Source of the DNA: Syngnathus acus
Taxonomy: Eukaryota; Chordata; Actinopteri; Syngnathiformes; Syngnathidae
DNA: 64,000 nucleotides
Assembly: GCF_901709675.1 (NCBI RefSeq)
Contig: NC_051091.1
Span: 2,847,967-2,911,966, forward strand
Reading direction: 5' to 3'
Position numbers and translations under genes: made by a program. The notes beneath the pieces are model-generated. The model was not told the DNA's origin. It searched no databases and saw nothing but the letters and a program-made list of their open reading frames with translations. Of this stretch, positions 58,040 through 64,000 are shown in pieces (position 1 is the first letter of the stretch; each line of letters opens with the position of its first letter).

Positions 58040-58430
58040 AAACCATGACATTGTGTGGAACTACTCAACATTGAAAGATATAATTTACATATTAAGAACA
58101 GATCCAATAGGACAGGTGGAGGGGTTTGTTAAAAACACACTCCGAGTAAAGACGTGGGATCTCACCTTTGAAGATGAACATTGTGAGTCTATTTTTATAG
58201 AGATCAAGAATAATGAAAAATCTGTAATTGCTGGCGTTATCTATCACCCTCCAGACTCTCCTCTAAATACCTTCTGTTCCAAGCTGAATGATCTCGTGCA
58301 CAAAGTAAACAACCTGAAAAATGACTGCATCCTCCTTGGTGATCTCAATATTGACATATCCAGAAAAGATGGAGCTAAACAAGACTTCATTAGCCCCCTA
58401 GGATCTATTTTGGAGCCAGTCTTAATGGAG
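58040..58430 (+). pseudogene. LINE endonuclease-domain fragment (L2/CR1/Rex-like)
   Basis: In the frame open from 57876 to 58511, the segment around IFIEIKNNEKSVIAGVIYHP and CILLGDLNIDIS has the two best-known signatures of the apurinic-type endonuclease of non-L1 LINEs: the G-V-I-Y-x-P-P motif and the (L/G)GDxN-D motif near codon 58341. In an intact LINE this domain nicks target DNA for reverse transcription. Here the N-terminal catalytic part and the whole reverse transcriptase are missing, so the piece is dead. The 5' part of the frame overlaps the LTR-like element's end and is not part of the domain. Confidence 0.75.
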
Positions 58431-58691
58431 GACAGACATATACTTAACATGGCGGCTTTGACAAGAGACAAGAATCTAATGTTTTTATCTCCTATTCAAA
58501 TACATAAATAAAATATTTCGCGTGAAAGCTAACTTTTTCTGTTGCGGCAAACGAGCTTGTTTGCCTTCCTATGAAAATGATCCCTTGTTGTTAATGATTA
58601 GTATTTTCCATGAATGCAACATGGTGATGCCACTCGGGTCACGTGAATACTTTTCACACCCTGAACACGTGTCGACTCCACCATCAAATCA

Positions 58692-58714
58692 CCCCCCCCC
58701 CCCCCCAAAAAAAA
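58692..58714. repeat. C15A8 homopolymer junction
   Basis: Fifteen C followed directly by eight A, then an AG-rich stretch. Similar long C tracts occur at 8455-8466, 27483-27497 and 40369-40384, and a 17-base T tract at 60268-60284. Confidence 0.9.
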
Positions 58715-59799
58715 GAAAAGAGAGAGCGCTTACCTTGCTGTGTGAATTCAAAGCAGGTCGGCTGTGTTCATTCTTTGAAACGCGTTGCCATGATGATGAT
58801 AATGATGATGTCAGCGCTAAGGCCTCCCAGAGCCTCTGATTAGCACATTCTCAGCGCAAAAGCATGCGCTGATTGAAAACGATGGCCGACAAAGATGCTC
58901 ATTAATATGAACGAAAACTGATGAAGTTGTTGCGACGAGCCTTTGCACCGCCTATTGAATCTCAGAGCTGTTCTGCGGAGGTCTTCACTTTCGGCAAGCT
59001 CTTTATAACTATCGGAAATTCAGCAAACGATTCCCGATCAGCTGATAATCATGCGATCGGCTCGGGACGGAAGATGCTCTGTGAGTGTAGCTGGTGCTTT
59101 GCGTCCAAATTGCATCTGTGGCAAAGACTGAGATGAGTCCAAACTTATCGTGCCCTCACAGTGTGGCATCGTCCTTCGTCCGCATTCCGCAGACAAATAA
59201 TTATCATGCAAGACAGCGCACCAACCCGCACTGCAGAAAATACCATCGGAACTGCAGCTGCTGTAGGTAGAAAGGGAGAAAAACTCCGAGTGTTGCCGCT
59301 GTCATCCCCCGAGCGTCCCATTTGAGAGGCGAGCCCGGCGTGAGTTTAATGTCTGCCGACTGTTCCCGAGAATTGAACATGTTGGCGTTGCGGCATGACG
59401 ATGCTGGCGTGGACCTGCTGATCGCGGGCAGAGTAACAAGACGATGGTGGATGTTGATAACCGTGACAGTAAACGTGATCGACAGCACAGCGGCCCGGCT
59501 GGCTGTACTGAGCCCGCTCCTCTGTTTCAATAAGAAAGAAAGAAATAGCATTCCAAGAGCCATCCCTCACACTTTATGAACATCACCCTGCAGTCATATT
59601 TAGCGTCACTGCTGCTTTTGTGTTTATTTGGGTTATGCAAGTCATGAGTCAAGACGTTGAAGCTCAGTCACGCGTTGGCTACTTTGTACTTGCAGCAGTT
59701 AGCTGTACATGCAAACTCATTACTTTATTTTTCATGGTCCCACACAAGTTTCTAAGTCGTCTAGACTTTGTTTTTACTGACTTCAAATCAGCCAACCAG

Positions 59800-60095
59800 A
59801 TGACTAAGTGGAGCCTTGTAATCATTTTTCGTTCCCGGTCCCCCGTTTGGAATGAGTTTTCGTCAAACATTAGACAATCTCTCTCTCTATCCACCTTTAA
59901 AAGTTATCTTAACACGTATCTTTATTCTTTGGCTTGTGACTCAAGATGAGAATTGGCATTGTTTTAGTGTTTTATTATGTTGTTAGGTTTTAACTGTCTT
60001 TGTGTTTATATCTCATTTTTATTTTGGCCACTTTATATGCTGCTGTGCTTGTTTTTAAAGTGCTCTATAAATACAGCTGAGTTGCGTTATTGCCT
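59800..60095 (+). mobile_element. LINE 3' end (last codons of ORF2 plus 3' UTR)
   Basis: The frame ending at 59949 finishes with PVWNEFSSNIRQSLSLSTFK followed by SYLNTYLYSLA. This is the typical last segment of L2/CR1/Rex-type fish LINE proteins (W-N-x-L-P…LSTFKxxLKTxLF). Downstream is T-rich sequence ending in aaagtgctctataaatacag, resembling the gtgctatataaata tail of these LINEs. Only the 3' end is present, consistent with 5' truncation at insertion. Confidence 0.7.
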
Positions 60096-62605
60096 TCTCA
60101 ATTAAATGCATAACCGACGAGAAGCTTAAAGTCTCCGGAAAGTGAAAATAACATTTCTTGTCATTTCAACACCACAGAGAAAAATATTGTTAACAAACCT
60201 GCCTGATTTAAATGATTAGAAGAATTGTCGAGTACTCTTGCGGAAGGTTGGATCAGGAAAATCAGGCTTTTTTTTTTTTTTTTTACCTCTCTCGACTCCC
60301 TTCTCTCCGTAATGTGCATGCAGGTATAGCCAACAATAAGGCGCTCTAAAGTGAAACCCCAGTTCATATTTTGGGGATGGATGACTGATTCAAACAGGCT
60401 TTTTTTCCAGCTGATGGCATCAATGCTATTAGCACAGAACCAAAGCATACAATTCTGCCTCCCAGCGTAGCAGGTAGGGAAACGGGCTACGTTGTTATCT
60501 GCAATTTTCTATTTTCAGCAGCAAGTTAATGAGACATGTCTGGTTGTTTGCAGTTTTCTTTTTGTTTTTCTCATGATAAATTGCATGCTGAATGTTGGAA
60601 AATCACACAGCGATGTGCCCGTGTCACTGTGGGAAATGTAATGTTTATTTTTTTGACACGTATCACAGTGAGCGACATCCCCTGGCAGCTACATAATCAC
60701 ATGAGGAAAATTAATCTGTGTTTGTGCTTCCATTTGAAGACATTTCAGTGTTTTGTTGTTGTTTTTGTTGTTATCAACAACTTGTCAAACTGAGCCACAT
60801 ATTGAGAAAATTACATTTTAACAGTTCGAAGGAAAGAACACACTGTGAACAGGTTATTGGATGGACTTGAAATGATGTCAATATATTTAAACTACACAGT
60901 ATGGTCTCTTTTTTTGCTGGAAAGACTCATAGGTTGACAATTTCATAACCAATCCTCTGAAAATCCGTTGAATTTGACTTCCGCCGTCTGTTTTGACATC
61001 AAGGTTAGCCTAAAATGCTACACAATCACAAAAATGTCTCCCCTGAGATTCTGACTAAAGATGTGGCAAAGGAAATCAATGACAGATATAAACACAGCAT
61101 CCACAATTCCCCAAAGTTCATATAATCCACACGGAGTGCACTTAACACACTCGTACACATCTATTTTGGTCACAAGCAACATTTTCGTCCCGTAGAGTTC
61201 TCTTCGTAAATAAAGAGTGGGAAAAACTGCAGGGGTAACAACAACACTGGCAGAAAAGCTTTTTTAAGTTGAAAGCTGTCAATCCTCCTGTTTAGTGCTT
61301 AGGGACAGCTTTGAGAAATGTTGAAAATGAAAGAGAAATACTTTCTGTTTCCCATTGGTAATAACCTTTATGGAGAGCACGGGTAATATTTCTAGCAATA
61401 TTTTTGGTGCCTCCACAGATTCATCGCCGCGAAGGGGTGGCAGTAACTGCCGCAATAGTTGGCCATTCAATATTTGATGAGTTTAGAGATCAGTCACTGA
61501 ATGACTCAAATGCTCAAGTCAAGCCGCACCGGTGCGTTTTTGGTCATACAAGTTTAAAAATACATTACCTACTCTGAAAGTTCTATAATAGATGAGTGAA
61601 GGACTATTTTTTTTAAACAATCAGATCACACAGGCAAAACCAGAAGCTAGTTATAACTCCCACTCTGCTAACGGGACATCTCACTGATTTCCCCGAGTGG
61701 CTCGTCTCCTGTCTTTGACACTTTTCCCCATGATGTCTTGTTGACAAATCCATTTCCATTTAGACCGCCTGATCTCCTTGCAGAGACCTACCCTGTCTAA
61801 ATAGCATTATGGTGACTGTCTAAACCGTAATAATGAATATCTGAAGGAATTTAGAGGGACACATCCCAGGGGCTACAACTACTCCAGAAGACAACGCAAG
61901 ACAGTAATGGGGTATTAATAAAGTCTGTTAAAGTGCATACAATAAAAGATGTCAAGAAACCTTGTCATATAGTATGTGTATTGGAAGAAAGTGACTATTC
62001 ATACTCGGTCTGAAAGAAAGTTGTATAGCAGCGTCCCTCCAGTCGCTATGATCCACAGATCTATGCACTTGAATGAATTTATGTAGCCGCTAGCGACACT
62101 TGGCACCTTAAGGGTTGCTACCTTGAGTGTGAAAACAGCAATAATGAGTGCAAACAAACATGAATACCGCCCGACCTTTAAGGAATTGCTGCAGAAGATA
62201 TGTTTACATTCACATAGGGGGCAGCGTGTACGGTCCCCGCTATGCAATCTGAGCAGACTTTGTGGCCAATGAGTCTTCTTTAATGTGACAACTTGTTTCT
62301 CCCCTTCGGCAGTGTCGCGACTCTCGCAAGTGTAGTTGAGCTTACGAGTACCCAGATCCATACGTACAGTCAGAGAATCTGAAATCCACCTATGGTAATA
62401 CAGGCAATTTATTTTTAGCCAACACGATACTTTTTACCCATTTTGTCACTGAGGTCGTGTTTGCTGCCACGAAAGCAACATCATTAGCTTGGAGCCGAGC
62501 GGCACGTGCACTGGCTCAAAGGCGCTCGCTCGATAGCGCACGCTCGGCGTTGGTGGCTGCGTTTCCATGGATACCAGTAACCCCATTATTATTTGCGCAT
62601 GAGGG

Positions 62606-62757
62606 TGTCTTGAATGAATGGAGCAGGGCGACCAAATGCAGCTTGGACCAGGGTTTATTGAAGGGAAGGGAGGTTGTCGAATAGAGACACAGACGGGGGC
62701 GGAAGAGGCTCACAGTGGGCAGGGACAGAAGGTCCACTCAGACCAGGAACTGATACA
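62606..62757 (-). mobile_element. shortened inverted copy of the LTR-like element
   Basis: On the minus strand the first ~65 bases from the left edge match the 3' end of the element at 57578-57881, including cttcaataaaccctggtcca and the sequence around it. The opposite edge (tgtatcagttcctggtctga on the minus strand) loosely resembles the other element's start. The middle is much shorter, about 152 bp against 304 bp in total. The small open frame across it is an artefact. Confidence 0.55.
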
Positions 62758-64000
62758 TAAAAACAGGTACTGACCGTAAGCCTTCATCGGGGTCTGTATC
62801 AAGTATTTGTGAAACCTTTTAAATGGTTGTATAAGCTAGAGTCCCTGCCCGTCCTTCAACTGTGAAATGCGACAACCACATACAAGGACTGTATATCTTG
62901 TTTTATCCGCCTATTTCTGAATATATGCCTGTGAGGAAGCTCCTGTTCCGATTATAATGATGTAATACATCTTGATAGAACCTGTTTTTCCACCTATGAT
63001 TGGGTAGCTAAGCTGGTTGAAGATTCATAAGGTTCAAGTAGAAGTAACTTTTGATTTGGCGTTCCAAATGTAGCTACCCTTCACTCCATCCCTAATTGTC
63101 ATGGGAACGAAATCCATACTTGTTGCTGGCTTAGATTTACTTGAAGCACCATAAGAGCTGGCTCACTCTCATGAGATCAGGCTGCCTCCTTAAAAAGTTG
63201 CTCACCAGACAAAAAGTTCGACTTCAGTTGTCCTTGATTCTTACAGTGCTCTGATGAGAGAATGTCGCTTATATGAAGACAGCTAGTAACTCTTTTGAAT
63301 GTGTGCCACTCACTTATATGTTAGGCACTTTCTGAACATAACAATTACTGTAAAATGATGGTTTGAAAAGCAGGCAAGAGCCAAGTTCTTTTGAAAGCTG
63401 TTACGTGAAAGTGGAACAGAGCACAATGCTTTTGTCCATGCTAAATTGCATCACCATTTAAAAGCTGACTATAATTACGAACAGATCCAGAAAGCAGATG
63501 TAAGCCAGCACCAAATACGAAGTTTTGCACATGAATAGGTGGCTCCAACTGCAAGAGATAAATTATTTGCGTATTCTTTTACAGACTTGGTTAATAAAAA
63601 TGATTCTGACTCGGTCAGTTGAGATAGGCTTCGTCCACTCCGGACCCCGTACAGGATAAGCAAGAACAAAAATAGGTGAATGGGCCAAATGTTTGGACCA
63701 GTCATCTACCACATTTCGAGAAACTTATTTCGGCCAGATCCAAACGAGCACTGACCAGCCTCATTGGCCTTGTCTCACGTTCGGTTCCAAACGAGTCGTG
63801 CTGTCTGTCCCTTGACGCTGTTTAGTGTTTTGATAAATTTTCACCATATGTTTGTCAGGTTGCCAGAAGCTCCAGACAAGTGTGGTTTTGTTTGGAGCCG
63901 CTGGCGTCCTTTCCTCAGTCAGTGGTCCAAAATGTGATTAAGGACCGAGCACCAAGCGGGCTTGGAATTATTGTATTAATTATGAGTGTTCGTACAAATG

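Noticed and set aside
62457-62737. Overlapping frames at 62457-62684 (+) and 62516-62737 (-)
   Set aside because: Both run over the inverted LTR-like fragment; the shared FNKPWSKLHL peptide with the frame at 57719 comes from the repeat, not from a protein family.

Overview
The window is eukaryotic nuclear DNA, almost certainly from a teleost fish. It has no bacterial gene density. It has GT-AG exons separated by multi-kilobase introns, and interspersed repeats typical of fish genomes: hAT-type elements, a TA-inserting MITE, an L1-type ORF1, fragments of L2/CR1/Rex-like LINEs, and long AC/TA microsatellites.

One host gene can be supported. Four plus-strand exons at 12309-12421, 29955-30076, 35186-35304 and 54306-54421 join in frame (phases 1-0-2-1-0) into a 155-residue piece of immunoglobulin superfamily member 21 (igsf21). 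They cover the start of the mature protein, the whole first Ig domain, and the start of the second Ig domain. The signal-peptide exon must lie left of the window or be unrecognised in it. The exons after residue ~179 (human-like numbering) must lie to the right. Everything else is intron: at least 12.3 kb, then 17.5, 5.1 and 19.0 kb, then at least 9.6 kb. IGSF21 is a GPI-anchored synaptic adhesion protein, known in mammals to act at inhibitory presynapses through neurexin-2-alpha.

Layout. 1-12308 is upstream intron with a few degraded repeats and a LINE tail near 11740. 12309-12421 is an igsf21 exon. 12422-29954 is an intron with a dispersed teleost repeat just inside its 5' end, a 291-bp MITE with perfect terminal inverted repeats at 24566-24856, and a GC-rich patch at 27.9-28.4 kb. 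29955-35304 holds two exons around a 5.1-kb intron. 35305-54305 is an intron with an internally deleted hAT transposon (41472-42410), a second hAT-like element (48409-49202) carrying a nested insertion, and degenerate TTTCAA-rich minisatellite blocks. 54306-54421 is an exon. 54422-64000 is an intron with a transposon island at 56.1-60.1 kb: an open L1 ORF1, a solo-LTR-like element, a LINE endonuclease fragment and a LINE 3' end. A shortened inverted copy of the LTR-like element lies at 62.6 kb.

Most other open frames in the window are short, lack splice context or similarity, and look like chance. I found no CRISPR, operon, tRNA, rRNA or convincing new gene system. The most interesting items are the mobile-element structures and a few non-coding stretches that could be conserved regulatory DNA.
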